A stretch of 64,000 nt of DNA, taken from positions 265,231-329,230 of the forward strand of contig NZ_JBBIFX010000004.1 in assembly GCF_037543845.1 (NCBI RefSeq), given 5' to 3'. Shown here in pieces: positions 43,284 to 51,415 of this stretch. Origin of the DNA: Gymnodinialimonas ulvae (GTDB lineage: Bacteria; Pseudomonadota; Alphaproteobacteria; Rhodobacterales; Rhodobacteraceae). The position numbers and the translations under genes are program-made. The notes below the pieces were generated by a model, which saw only the letters and a list, made by a program, of their open reading frames with translations, searched no databases and was not told the origin of the DNA. How positions within the stretch are numbered: the stretch's first letter is position 1; each line of letters begins with the position of its first letter.

Positions 43284-43757
43284 TCACTCCTCCTGGCCAT
43301 CCAGCGTCGGACCGCCGGAATCCGTCACCAGACCGATCTCGCGGAATCCGGCGGCATTCAATGCGCCCATCACCTGCATCACCTGCTCATAGGGAATGCC
43401 GCCATCAGCGCGCACGAAAATGCGCGGGCTGTCGCGTTCTGCGGCAATTGCCTGCAGGCGCGGGATGATCTCTTCGCGGGTCACTTCCGTGGTCTGCAAC
43501 ATCACCCGACCGTCAGAGGCCAGCGTCACGGTAAGAGGCTCTTCCTCTTCGCTCGGCAAGGCCTCGGCGGAGGTATCGGGCAGGTCAATCGGCACGCCCA
43601 CCGTCATCAAGGGGGCTGCCACCATAAAGATGATCAAAAGGCACAACATCACGTCCACGAAAGGCGTGACGTTGATCTCGGACATCGGGCGCGCACCTCT
43701 GCGGCCCCGACCCCTGCGGCGACGTTGACCGCCGCCCTGCTGGACGGACGCCCCCAT
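43284..43757 (-). CDS. tolR: Tol-Pal proton-channel protein TolR
   Basis: A 157-residue ExbD/TolR family protein with an unusually long Arg/Gly-rich cytosolic N-terminus (RRRRGRGRRGARPMSEINVTPFVD). The single membrane helix VDVMLCLLIIFMVAAPLM carries the conserved Asp (FVDVML) of the proton path. The periplasmic domain includes VRADGGIPYEQVMQVMGALNAAGF. Its start overlaps the tolQ stop (TGATG). Confidence 0.96.
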   Translation of the reverse strand: MGASVQQGGGQRRRRGRGRRGARPMSEINVTPFVDVMLCLLIIFMVAAPLMTVGVPIDLPDTSAEALPSEEEEPLTVTLASDGRVMLQTTEVTREEIIPRLQAIAAERDSPRIFVRADGGIPYEQVMQVMGALNAAGFREIGLVTDSGGPTLDGQEE

Positions 43758-44449
43758 CAGTCGAGCTGCCGACTGAGCAGGGTGGAGAATTCGTCGGCGA
43801 AGCTTTCGTAATTGCCGATAATCTCATCGGCGTCACTCGACAGCTTGTTGTAAAGGATCACCGCCGGGATTGCCGCCAGTAGGCCAAGTCCGGTGGCCAG
43901 AAGCGCCTCCGCGATGCCGGGGGCGACCACGGCAAGCGAGGTTTGCCCGGAAATCGCGATCTCCTGAAACGAGCGCATGATGCCCCAGACGGTGCCGAAA
44001 AGGCCAACGAACGGTGCGGTGGCGCCGGTTGTGGCGAGAAAGTTCAATCCGTTGGTCATCCGCTGGCTTTCGCGCGCGATGGCGACATCCATGGAGCGGT
44101 CCACGCGCTGCTGTACGCCTGGGATCAAGGCGCCATCATCGCGCAACGAGCGGCGCCATTCGGTCATGCCCGCGACGAAGACCCGCTCGGACGCGGATCC
44201 CGGTGTATCAGCGACCTGATCATAGAGTTCATCGAGCGGCTCGCCGGACCAGAACGCCGCGTCAAACGTCGCCGCATTGGTGCGGGATCGACGGAACATG
44301 GAGAATTTCGTGAAGGCAATCGCCCAGACCCAAACGGAGGCGACGATCAACGCCAGCATCACAAGCTGAACGATGAAACTTGCACGGAAGAATAGGGCGA
44401 CGAGGGTGAAATCCGCCTCGTTCGCCAAAGCGAGCGTCTCTGTTTCCAT
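43757..44449 (-). CDS. tolQ: Tol-Pal proton-channel protein TolQ
   Basis: A 230-residue MotA/TolQ/ExbB protein with three membrane helices (about 20-42, 130-152, 165-187). LNFLATTGATAPFVGLFGTVWGIM is the family signature, followed by APGIAEALLATGLGLLAAIPAVI. With TolR it forms the ion-driven motor for TolA. Confidence 0.97.
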   Translation of the reverse strand: METETLALANEADFTLVALFFRASFIVQLVMLALIVASVWVWAIAFTKFSMFRRSRTNAATFDAAFWSGEPLDELYDQVADTPGSASERVFVAGMTEWRRSLRDDGALIPGVQQRVDRSMDVAIARESQRMTNGLNFLATTGATAPFVGLFGTVWGIMRSFQEIAISGQTSLAVVAPGIAEALLATGLGLLAAIPAVILYNKLSSDADEIIGNYESFADEFSTLLSRQLD

Positions 44450-44562
44450 GAGCTTTTTGCTGTCCTCTGCCCGGCCTCAAACATAAAGGGCGCGATTTTT
44501 TGGTGCGCCTCATTTGATGATGAGTTTATCAGCAAAAAAGGGGTATGGCGAACACTTCTGTG

Positions 44563-44982
44563 TCACACGCCGCGACTTGCCGTAAGCGCTGTGACTTTTG
44601 CGCGGATATCCGCCGGAAGCCGGGCGGCGCGACCCTGTTCATTGAGAATGACGACCGTGATACGCGCCTCCATAAGGACCTCATCACCGCGCAGGATGCG
44701 TTGCGGCATGTCGAAAGAGGCGCCTTTGAGGCGATCGAGGCGGGTTTCGATGACGAGTTCATCGTCATAACGGGCCGGTTTGAGGTAATCGGCTTCGACG
44801 CGGCGGACGGCGAAGACGAGGCCCGCAGTTTTCATGTCGAGCTGGCTGATGCCTGCGGCGCGGACCATTTCGGAGCGGCCGCGTTCGAGATATTTGAGGT
44901 AATTCGCATAGTAGACGATTGCCGCCAGATCGACGTCTTCGTAATACACGCGGAGGGGCCAGTGATGGATCATGGGGGCCAT
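44563..44982 (-). CDS. ybgC: Tol-Pal-associated acyl-CoA thioesterase YbgC
   Basis: A 139-residue hotdog thioesterase. VYYEDVDLAAIVYYANYLKYLERGR is the 4HBT/YbgC signature; Asp18 fits the catalytic Asp, while the usual His seven residues later is Tyr25. It lies in front of tolQ, as in many Proteobacteria. A start at 44973 would be three residues shorter. The 113-base gap to tolQ contains a weak GGCGC/GCGCC hairpin and may hold a tolQ promoter. Confidence 0.93.
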   Translation of the reverse strand: MAPMIHHWPLRVYYEDVDLAAIVYYANYLKYLERGRSEMVRAAGISQLDMKTAGLVFAVRRVEADYLKPARYDDELVIETRLDRLKGASFDMPQRILRGDEVLMEARITVVILNEQGRAARLPADIRAKVTALTASRGV

Positions 44983-45113
44983 TGGTCGGGGATTGCAGCC
45001 GCGCCGTCAAGAGCGGGTATCACGCGTGCACCATTGGCCATGTCGCTGTTTAATAAAGAAAAACCGGTTCTTCTTTACCAAATATTCACCCGCCACAACA
45101 CCAGATCCGCCCC

Positions 45114-45785
45114 TCAATGACCCTGCCCCGCCCCGGCGGCGATGCGGGCCGAAAGCCGCAATGCAAAGGCTGCATCCGATGCCGCGACCGGCAAAATCGG
45201 ATCATAGCCCGCGCGGATCACATCGGCGATTTCAGGGCGCAAAACGGCAGCGCCGTTTTCCAGCACTACCAGCGGCGAGGCGCCCAGAAAGGCGGTGTCG
45301 GACCACAGCAGGATGGTTTGCACAACCTGGCTCAGCGCGATGGTCTCGGCGGGCACGGCAGACATCGCCATGTCCATGCGAATGAAGACAAACGCGGCCT
45401 TGATCCCGCCATCGGTGTCGAAGCGGAAAGACCGGTATTGGTTGGCATCGGCGCGCTTCAGACGGTCCACGGTCGATGCGAGATCAGGGATCAAACGATC
45501 CAGGTTCGGCGTTTCGACCAATTCGTCCCAATCGCGGATGAAGAAGATCATCAGGTTCGCACCCAGTTCCGGGTCCGTCTCGGCCATTTGATGGCCTGCT
45601 AGGGCGACCACGGCCTCGATCGCACCCTTGAGAATGCTGACCGTCGTATCCTCCACCCCGAAGACGACGGGCGCGATCGGCCGCCCCCAGCGGGCGAACA
45701 GGAACTGCCCATCGGCACGGGTAAAGTACGCCTCGATGGCGACAGGATCAGCCGTGGCAATGGGCGCGGAGGCCGGGTCGCTCAA
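45114..45785 (-). CDS. Unknown cytosolic protein between ruv and tol genes
   Basis: A 223-residue protein with no signal or membrane helix. Segments such as AEVV-free core IEAYFTRADGQFLFARWGRPIAPVVFGVED and LSQVVQTILLWSDTAFLGASPLVVLENG show an alpha/beta fold, but I recognise no family. The start is TTG at 45785, overlapping the upstream gene's stop (TTGA). It lies in the ruvCAB-ybgC-tol train. The paired 419-residue secreted protein suggests a common role. Confidence 0.75.
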   Translation of the reverse strand: MSDPASAPIATADPVAIEAYFTRADGQFLFARWGRPIAPVVFGVEDTTVSILKGAIEAVVALAGHQMAETDPELGANLMIFFIRDWDELVETPNLDRLIPDLASTVDRLKRADANQYRSFRFDTDGGIKAAFVFIRMDMAMSAVPAETIALSQVVQTILLWSDTAFLGASPLVVLENGAAVLRPEIADVIRAGYDPILPVAASDAAFALRLSARIAAGAGQGH

Positions 45786-47041
45786 TTTCCGTGCTCCGCG
45801 ATGAAGGCGGCCACGGTCGGATCATCGACCGCACCAAAGCCGGTCACATAGGACGGGGTGCCGCGCAGAATGGCCGCAGCGACGGCTCCGTCAGAGATCC
45901 GCACGGCCCAGACCCCGCGCGCATCACCGCAATTATGCCGCTGGCAGGAGCCGGTGAGGACCCAATCGCCGCGCTGCTCGATCTGACTGCCGAAGCTCAT
46001 CACACCGGCCAGTTCCTGCACGTCCTGGGGCGACATCACTGCACCCATCCGCGCGCGTTCCGAGGCATCCTGAAACATCTCCCAGGAATTGCGACCGATC
46101 CAGCGGGTGACATCCGCACCAGCCCCGGCGGGCGCGGCGGCGGCCTCTGGGACCAAAACGGAGGCAAGCGTGACCCCATCCCAGGTGAAGGTTTCGCGCG
46201 CTATGCCCAGATCGCCGTGGGTCATATCAAGGACCAGCGCGTTATTTTCAACGCGCACATCCGCAATCCCGCGGCACGCATCAAGCCGCGGGGCGAATAC
46301 GGTGCCCGCGGCGCTCAGCTGGATCAGGAACCACTCCTGAAAGCCGCCGCACATGTTGCCGCTATGGTTTGACGAGACGATGACCCAATCGCGGTCCGTG
46401 CCCTCATATAGGCCCCGGATCCAGAATTTTTCGGCGGTGCCCGCGCTCTGGATCGGCGTGCCGTCCTGGATCAGGACCTGCTCCCACTGACCTTGATTCT
46501 GCGCCCAGATCCGCCCGAAACGGGTCGTGACATTGGCCGATTGCGCCATGCGGACCGGCAGCGTTGCGGGGGGCGTCGGGGCGGTGTCGGCGGTGCCTGT
46601 GTGAAGCTCCTGACCGTCAAAAGTGTAGGTTTCCGGCGTCACGCCGCTGCCGCCGAGGGTAACTTGCACCTGCCCGGGCAGGACCTGCATATCCACCGGC
46701 TCTGCGCTGCAGGACCCAAACGGCGCGCTGAAGCCGAGCCCCCGGGGTGTGGCAGCCAACAGGCGGAAATTGCGTTCGCACTGATCATGGAACTGCGGCC
46801 CCTCGATCAGCGCCCAATCGACCTCGGCATCGGCAAGACCTGCGGTTGCGCGGATCTGGAACCTTGTGGCGTAGAGTTGATCGTAGGTCAGACCATCGAA
46901 GAAGATGAAATTGTCGACCTCGCCGCCGACCACCTGCAGGCTGCCGAAACGGGTTTCGACAACATCGTCGGAGCCGAACGGGATTTGGGCCGCCGTGGTC
47001 GTGGCCCAGATCGACAGCAAAACGCACAATAGAATTCTCAT
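45782..47041 (-). CDS. Secreted two-repeat protein with Ivy-like C-terminal domain
   Basis: A 419-residue protein with a signal peptide (MRILLCVLLSIWATTTAAQ). Two related repeats of roughly 120-140 residues follow, both starting (E/T)TRFG and ending ETxTxDG, with a Cys pair each. The last about 100 residues contain GDWVLTGSCQRHNCGDARGVWAVRISDGAVAAAIL, which resembles the CKPHDCG loop of Ivy-type lysozyme inhibitors. The ATG at 47041 overlaps the ruvB stop (ATGA). A periplasmic role in protecting peptidoglycan is an inference from this motif. Confidence 0.72.
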   Translation of the reverse strand: MRILLCVLLSIWATTTAAQIPFGSDDVVETRFGSLQVVGGEVDNFIFFDGLTYDQLYATRFQIRATAGLADAEVDWALIEGPQFHDQCERNFRLLAATPRGLGFSAPFGSCSAEPVDMQVLPGQVQVTLGGSGVTPETYTFDGQELHTGTADTAPTPPATLPVRMAQSANVTTRFGRIWAQNQGQWEQVLIQDGTPIQSAGTAEKFWIRGLYEGTDRDWVIVSSNHSGNMCGGFQEWFLIQLSAAGTVFAPRLDACRGIADVRVENNALVLDMTHGDLGIARETFTWDGVTLASVLVPEAAAAPAGAGADVTRWIGRNSWEMFQDASERARMGAVMSPQDVQELAGVMSFGSQIEQRGDWVLTGSCQRHNCGDARGVWAVRISDGAVAAAILRGTPSYVTGFGAVDDPTVAAFIAEHGN

Positions 47042-48063
47042 AACAACTCCCCCTGATCCGGTCGCTTCGGGGCGGCGAGGCCGAGATGGCTCCACCCCTT
47101 ATGGGCCAGCATTCGACCCCGGGGCGTGCGCGCGATCAAGCCCTGTTGCAGCAGGAACGGCTCGATCACCTCTTCAAGCGCATCGCGGGGTTCGGCCAGC
47201 GCGGCGGCGATGGTTTCAATGCCCACGGGGCCGCCGTGGTAGTTTTCGGCGATCAGGTTGAGGTAGCGGCGGTCGGCCCCATCCAGGCCCAATGCGTCAA
47301 CGCCAAGCCGGGTCAGCGCGCTGTCGGCAATCGCACGGCCGAGCCGTCCGTCCCCTTCGACCACGGCGAAATCTATGACCCGGCGCAGAAGGCGGCCCGC
47401 GATGCGCGGCGTGCCCCGGGCGCGTTTGGCGATTTCGCGCGTGCCATCGGAATCGGCGGAGATACCGGCAAGGCGGGCGCCGCGAGCGACGATAAGGTCC
47501 AGCTCATCCTCGGTGTAGAAATTGAGCCTTGTGGGGATGCCGAAGCGGTCGCGCAGCGGCGTGGTCAGCAGGCCGAGGCGCGTGGTGGCGCCAACGAGAG
47601 TGAAGGGTTGCAGTTCGATCCGGACGGTCCGCGCAGCGGGGCCTTCGCCGATAACGAGATCGAGTTCGAAGTCTTCGAGCGCGGGATAAAGCACCTCTTC
47701 CACGGCGGGGTTGAGGCGGTGGATTTCGTCGATGAACAACACATCGCGCGCTTCGAGATTGGTGAGGATCGCTGCCAGATCGCCCGCCTTGGCCAGCACC
47801 GGGCCCGAGGTCATCCGAAAGCCAACGCCAAGCTCTTTCGCCATGATCTGCGCCAGCGTGGTCTTGCCAAGGCCCGGGGGGCCGTGAAACAGGACGTGGT
47901 CCATTGCCTCGCCGCGCCGCTTTGCGCTTTCGATGAAGACGCGCAGGTTCGCGCGCGCCTCTTCCTGCCCGGTGAAATCATCCAGGGTTTGGGGGCGCAG
48001 GGCGCGGTCATCCTCGGGCAGTTTGTCCGGGCGCAGGGTCGGGTCGGAATCCGTCATATCCAT
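47038..48063 (-). CDS. ruvB: Holliday junction branch-migration ATPase RuvB
   Basis: A 341-residue AAA+ motor that drives branch migration with RuvA. LDDFTGQEEARANLRVFI, Walker A GPPGLGKTT, Walker B VLFIDEIHRLNPAVEE and sensor GATTRLG are all present; the winged-helix C-terminus ends in GRML...GWSHLGL. It is 28 bases after ruvA. Confidence 0.98.
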   Translation of the reverse strand: MDMTDSDPTLRPDKLPEDDRALRPQTLDDFTGQEEARANLRVFIESAKRRGEAMDHVLFHGPPGLGKTTLAQIMAKELGVGFRMTSGPVLAKAGDLAAILTNLEARDVLFIDEIHRLNPAVEEVLYPALEDFELDLVIGEGPAARTVRIELQPFTLVGATTRLGLLTTPLRDRFGIPTRLNFYTEDELDLIVARGARLAGISADSDGTREIAKRARGTPRIAGRLLRRVIDFAVVEGDGRLGRAIADSALTRLGVDALGLDGADRRYLNLIAENYHGGPVGIETIAAALAEPRDALEEVIEPFLLQQGLIARTPRGRMLAHKGWSHLGLAAPKRPDQGELL

Positions 48064-48091
48064 CGCTTATGTCCCGTCGTGTGGCCGACCG

Positions 48092-48754
48092 CTAGTCTTT
48101 CGGCGCCAGCAGGCGCAGGGCCGCGCGGATCAGGGCCGAGGTCTCGGTTTCCGCTTCGGCGGCTTCGGCCACGGCGCGGGCGGCGTCGGCGGGGGCGTAG
48201 CCGAGGTTCTGCAGCGCCGAAAGCGCTTCGGCCTGCGCATTGGCGGCGGCGGGGTGCGGTTTGGGCGCGGGTGCGGCCGCTTCATCCACCACCAGAGGTG
48301 TCGTCGCCTCCGTGCCCATCGCAGCCCCGAGCGTGCCGCCCTGGGCCATCGCCGCAGGGGCCTTGTCCTTGAGTTCATTGACGACGCGCTGCGCGAGTTT
48401 CGGGCCGACACCGGGTGCAGCCTTGACCGCCGCCGCGTCGCCCAGAGCAATGGCGCGGGCCACGCCGTCGGGGCCGAGCGTTCCGAGAATTGCCATGGAA
48501 GCCTTGGCACCGACGCCTTGGACCGAGATCAGCAGGCGATGCCATTCGCGTTCATAGGGGGTCGTGAAACCGAAAAGCTGCAGCAGATCTTCGCGCACCA
48601 GAAGCTCTGTATAAAGCGAAACGGCCTCGCCGGAGCCGGGCAGAGACGCCAGCGTCCGATCCGAGCAATGCACGACATACCCGACGCCGCCCACATCAAT
48701 AAGCGCGTGGTCATGGGCGCGGTAATCAACGCGGCCGGTGAGTTTGCCGATCAT
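48092..48754 (-). CDS. ruvA: Holliday junction DNA-binding subunit RuvA
   Basis: A 220-residue protein that binds four-way junctions as a tetramer. OB-fold N-terminus (MIGKLTGRVDYRAHDHALIDVGGVGYVVHC), helix-hairpin-helix pairs (LISVQGVGAKASMAIL, LKAAPGVGPKLAQRVV-like APGVGPKLAQRVVNELKDK) and a C-terminal domain III (ALSALQNLGYAPADAARAV). Start overlaps the ruvC stop (ATGA). Confidence 0.97.
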   Translation of the reverse strand: MIGKLTGRVDYRAHDHALIDVGGVGYVVHCSDRTLASLPGSGEAVSLYTELLVREDLLQLFGFTTPYEREWHRLLISVQGVGAKASMAILGTLGPDGVARAIALGDAAAVKAAPGVGPKLAQRVVNELKDKAPAAMAQGGTLGAAMGTEATTPLVVDEAAAPAPKPHPAAANAQAEALSALQNLGYAPADAARAVAEAAEAETETSALIRAALRLLAPKD

Positions 48755-49254
48755 GACGCGGCCCCGATGGCTGTGGCCAGGCGCGCCGATGATGCAGCGT
48801 GGAACGAATGGCAGATGGCGATCGCAAGCGCGTCGGCCGCATCTGCGTTTTCGGGCGCGCAGCCGGGGAGTTGCAGGCGCACCATATGGTCGATTTGGCG
48901 CTTGTCGGCATGGCCCACACCCACAACGGCCTTTTTCACGGCGTTGGGCGCGTATTCGGCGACGGGGAGCCCGGCCTGCGCCGGAACCAGCATGGCAATG
49001 CCACGCGCTTGCCCCAGCTTCAGTGTACCGGCGCCGTCGCGGTTCACGAAGGTCTGTTCGACCGCCGCGGCCTCGGGTGCGTGGCGGGCGATCACCTCCG
49101 ACAATTGCGTATGAAGAGACAGCAAACGCGCGGCCAGATCGTTGCCCATGCTCTTGCAGGTGCCGTTCGCGACATGGGCAAGACGCCCGTTCGCCGCGTC
49201 CACCACACCCCAACCCAAACATCTCAGCCCGGGGTCGATTCCAATGATCCGCAT
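48751..49254 (-). CDS. ruvC: Crossover junction endodeoxyribonuclease RuvC
   Basis: A 167-residue RNase-H-fold nuclease that cuts Holliday junctions. IIGIDPGLRCLGWG carries catalytic Asp7; AAAVEQTFVNRDGAGTLKLGQARG has the second acidic residue; the last acids lie in ENADAADALAIAICH. ATG 49254 follows AGGAAGAGC; the frame runs upstream but without conserved sequence. It opens the ruvC-ruvA-ruvB group. Confidence 0.97.
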   Translation of the reverse strand: MRIIGIDPGLRCLGWGVVDAANGRLAHVANGTCKSMGNDLAARLLSLHTQLSEVIARHAPEAAAVEQTFVNRDGAGTLKLGQARGIAMLVPAQAGLPVAEYAPNAVKKAVVGVGHADKRQIDHMVRLQLPGCAPENADAADALAIAICHSFHAASSARLATAIGAAS

Positions 49255-49346
49255 ACGCTGCTCTTCCTGTCCGGTTTTCCGGCCCACGTTTTGGCCCATG
49301 CTCTCGGCGTGTGGCGGCCTCGTTTCGACCCGTTTCCGAACGCCTA

Positions 49347-49361
49347 GCACGAAACGCGAAC
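49347..49361 (-). promoter_or_regulatory. ruvC: Possible LexA/SOS box upstream of ruvC
   Basis: On the minus strand GTTC-N7-GTGC, one base from the alphaproteobacterial LexA consensus GTTC-N7-GTTC, about 95 bases before ruvC. A single mismatch in a short motif makes this tentative, but ruv genes are classic SOS targets. Confidence 0.35.
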
Positions 49362-49511
49362 ATCGCCAAGTGACGCCCGGATCAGGGCGGTTTTCGACAT
49401 GCGCATGTCGCTTTCGCCCTGCGCGGCTCAAACACGACATTTTCCAGCCATTTATCGACAAGCTGATCACGCTTTTTTGTATGTATTTTAAGAGCTTGGA
49501 AAGATTTTCAG

Positions 49512-49540
49512 CCATGCAGGAATTGCATGGAACCCATGCA
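49512..49540. promoter_or_regulatory. Palindrome CCATGCA-N5-TGCATGG plus third half-site
   Basis: A perfect 7-5-7 inverted repeat (49512-49530) followed by a third CCATGCA at 49534-49540, about 20 bases before a -10-like GATAAT (49558-49563). It has the form of an operator for a dimeric regulator controlling the DUF1127 gene. Confidence 0.5.
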
Positions 49541-49651
49541 AAAAAATCGACTTGTGGGATAATATTTCCACCACTAGATGGCGCTTGTCAGCCAGCGGTC
49601 GAGATGGTCGCGGGCGAAGCACGAAACACGAAATCAGAAAGGATGACTGCC

Positions 49652-49855
49652 ATGGCCATCATCACCAACCGCCCGCTCGGTGCGGGGTTCAACGCCACCC
49701 GGATCGTCTCCGATCTGGTTGCCAAGATTGCCGCCTGGAACGACGCGCGCGTGACGCGAAAGGCGCTGTCCGGCCTGACCGATCGCGAGCTTGACGATCT
49801 GGGACTGAACCGCGGCGACATTGACGACATCGCAGCCGGTCATCACCTGCGCTGA
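49652..49855 (+). CDS. DUF1127 small protein
   Basis: A 67-residue protein with the DUF1127 pattern at the C-terminus: KIAAWNDARVTRKALSGLTDRELDDLGLNRGDIDDIA. Members are short, basic-acidic helical proteins; in Rhodobacter a member (CcaF1) is an RNA-binding protein linked to sRNA maturation. ATG 49652 is 8 bases after AAAGGA; ATG 49643 adds three residues but lacks a Shine-Dalgarno. It is a single-gene unit with its own strong terminator and a palindromic operator-like site upstream. Confidence 0.92.
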   Translation: MAIITNRPLGAGFNATRIVSDLVAKIAAWNDARVTRKALSGLTDRELDDLGLNRGDIDDIAAGHHLR

Positions 49856-49886
49856 TCCAAGCAGCACGGCCGGCAACGGATGCGAA

Positions 49887-49922
49887 AGGGCGATGGGTGA
49901 GCCAACCCATCGCCCTTTTTTC
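49887..49922 (+). terminator. Terminator of the DUF1127 gene
   Basis: AAGGGCGATGGGT and ACCCATCGCCCTT form a perfect 13-bp stem with a 6-base loop, followed by TTTT. Confidence 0.92.
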
Positions 49923-49984
49923 ATTCACGCAAGCGACATGCGGCGCGGCCCGACCCCGGGCCGGGCGCGCGATATGTCAAGGCG

Positions 49985-50371
49985 TCAGGCCGCCTGCGCG
50001 GCGAGACCGCCGCGGATGAAGACGTTGATATCCTCGAACCGCTCCATCCCCCACATGGTCAGGGCATCGGGCATCAGGATAAGCCCGGCGATCCGCTCAA
50101 AGCTGGATCCGCTCAGCAGGCTTTGGACTTCGAGCGTGTAGATTTCCACGCCGAGGAACCACATCAAATAGGATTTGACCGCGACGGCGACCATCAAAGA
50201 CAGAATGATCCCCTTCAGCGGGAAGGCGAAACGCAGGCGCGACGACGGTTTCCCGATCGCGGTCACGATGCCATCAGGATGAACCACGAACCCCATCCCA
50301 CCACGCTGACGGCGACGGGCACGCTGGATCCGGTTCAACCGGGAATGAAACTTTTCAGTATCGTTTACCAT
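49985..50371 (-). CDS. Unknown single-pass membrane protein
   Basis: A 128-residue protein. A basic N-terminus (RLNRIQRARRRQRGG), a membrane segment at about residues 50-72 (FPLKGIILSLMVAVAVKSYLMW) and a C-terminal part expected outside the cytosol (IYTLEVQSLLSGSSFERIAGLILMPD). No family recognised. Start MVNDTEKFH is preceded by a non-coding AT-rich stretch. Confidence 0.7.
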   Translation of the reverse strand: MVNDTEKFHSRLNRIQRARRRQRGGMGFVVHPDGIVTAIGKPSSRLRFAFPLKGIILSLMVAVAVKSYLMWFLGVEIYTLEVQSLLSGSSFERIAGLILMPDALTMWGMERFEDINVFIRGGLAAQAA

Positions 50372-50481
50372 TGGGCAGCTCTAACACAAGAATACTGCCC
50401 CCACCGGGAATTTAGGTAGCATTTCTCTGACCAAATTGCGACAGATTTTAGGCAGGTACGAGAGACCGCCCCGCGCTTGCC

Positions 50482-51354
50482 TTATTTCGCACGTTGCAAG
50501 GTTAACGTGGTCCATTCCCCAATCTCATCGCGCGCGCGCACATCAAAGCCTGCCTCCGCGTATGCGGCCACGACATCATCGGCCTGCGGGTTCAGGATAC
50601 CCGACAGGATGACATGGCCTCCGCGCGCGACCTGGGCTGCCATATCGGGAGCAAGCTCCACCAGCGGACCTTTCAAAATGTTCGCAAAAACAAGGTCATA
50701 GGGTGCGTTTTCCCGCAAATCGGGATGCGCAAACCCCGCGGCCTCGACGCAGGCCACCAGCCCCTCGACCCCGTTGGCGCGCGCGTTCGCTGCCGCGACA
50801 TCCACCGCCTGTGGATCAATGTCTGAGGCCATGATCCGACGGTCCAAAACCTTCGCCGCCGCAATCGCCAGAACCGCCGTGCCGCAGCCGATATCGGCAA
50901 CGGACTTCGGCAAAACGCCGTTCGTAAACAGTTTGTCCACAGCTTCGAGACAACCTTTTGTGGTGCCATGGTGGCCCGTTCCAAAGGCCATCGCCGCCTC
51001 GATCAACAGCGGCACCGACTCGGGTGGAACCTGCGCCGCGTCATGGCTGCCATGGACGAAGAAGCGCCCCGCCTCGACCGGGTGCAATTCGCGGCGCACA
51101 TGCGCGACCCAATCGGTTTCGGGCAATTCCGATACGGCGAACGCGTTGGCGCCGTAGGCCGCAGATAAGATGGCAAGGGCGATCTCGTCAGGCGCTTCGA
51201 TGAAATACGCGCCGATTTCCCAAAGGCCCGAGTCGTCCTCCATCTCGAAAACGCCGACGCCGGTTGGGGTGGGTTCGATCGCTTCGAGAGCGAGGCCAAG
51301 GGCTTCGGCCTTGGGTTTGTCGTCGAGCGTGGTCAGGGCCGTCCAGGTGGGCAT
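50482..51354 (-). CDS. prmA: Ribosomal protein L11 methyltransferase PrmA
   Basis: A 290-residue SAM-dependent methyltransferase. The N-terminal L11-binding domain is followed by PLLIEAAMAFGTGHHGTTKGCLEA and the SAM motif VADIGCGTAVLAIAAAKV, then DLVFANILKGPL with the NxxxxP-like active-site loop. ATG 51354 (MPTWTALTTL) gives the usual family length. Single-gene unit downstream of the MFS gene. Confidence 0.93.
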   Translation of the reverse strand: MPTWTALTTLDDKPKAEALGLALEAIEPTPTGVGVFEMEDDSGLWEIGAYFIEAPDEIALAILSAAYGANAFAVSELPETDWVAHVRRELHPVEAGRFFVHGSHDAAQVPPESVPLLIEAAMAFGTGHHGTTKGCLEAVDKLFTNGVLPKSVADIGCGTAVLAIAAAKVLDRRIMASDIDPQAVDVAAANARANGVEGLVACVEAAGFAHPDLRENAPYDLVFANILKGPLVELAPDMAAQVARGGHVILSGILNPQADDVVAAYAEAGFDVRARDEIGEWTTLTLQRAK

Positions 51355-51415
51355 GGTGCCTCCGTCGTGATGTCTCGGTGCGGTAACGTCTTCGACCAAG
51401 AATGGCAAACGCGCG

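Larger units (their letters stand above)
49255..49651. other. Intergenic region between ruvC and the DUF1127 gene
   Basis: About 397 bases with the divergent promoters of ruvC and the DUF1127 gene. A one-mismatch LexA-like box lies at 49347-49361, an AT-rich stretch from 49460 to 49570, a 19-bp palindrome with a third half-site at 49512-49540 and a -10-like GATAAT at 49558. No other gene is seen. Confidence 0.6.
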
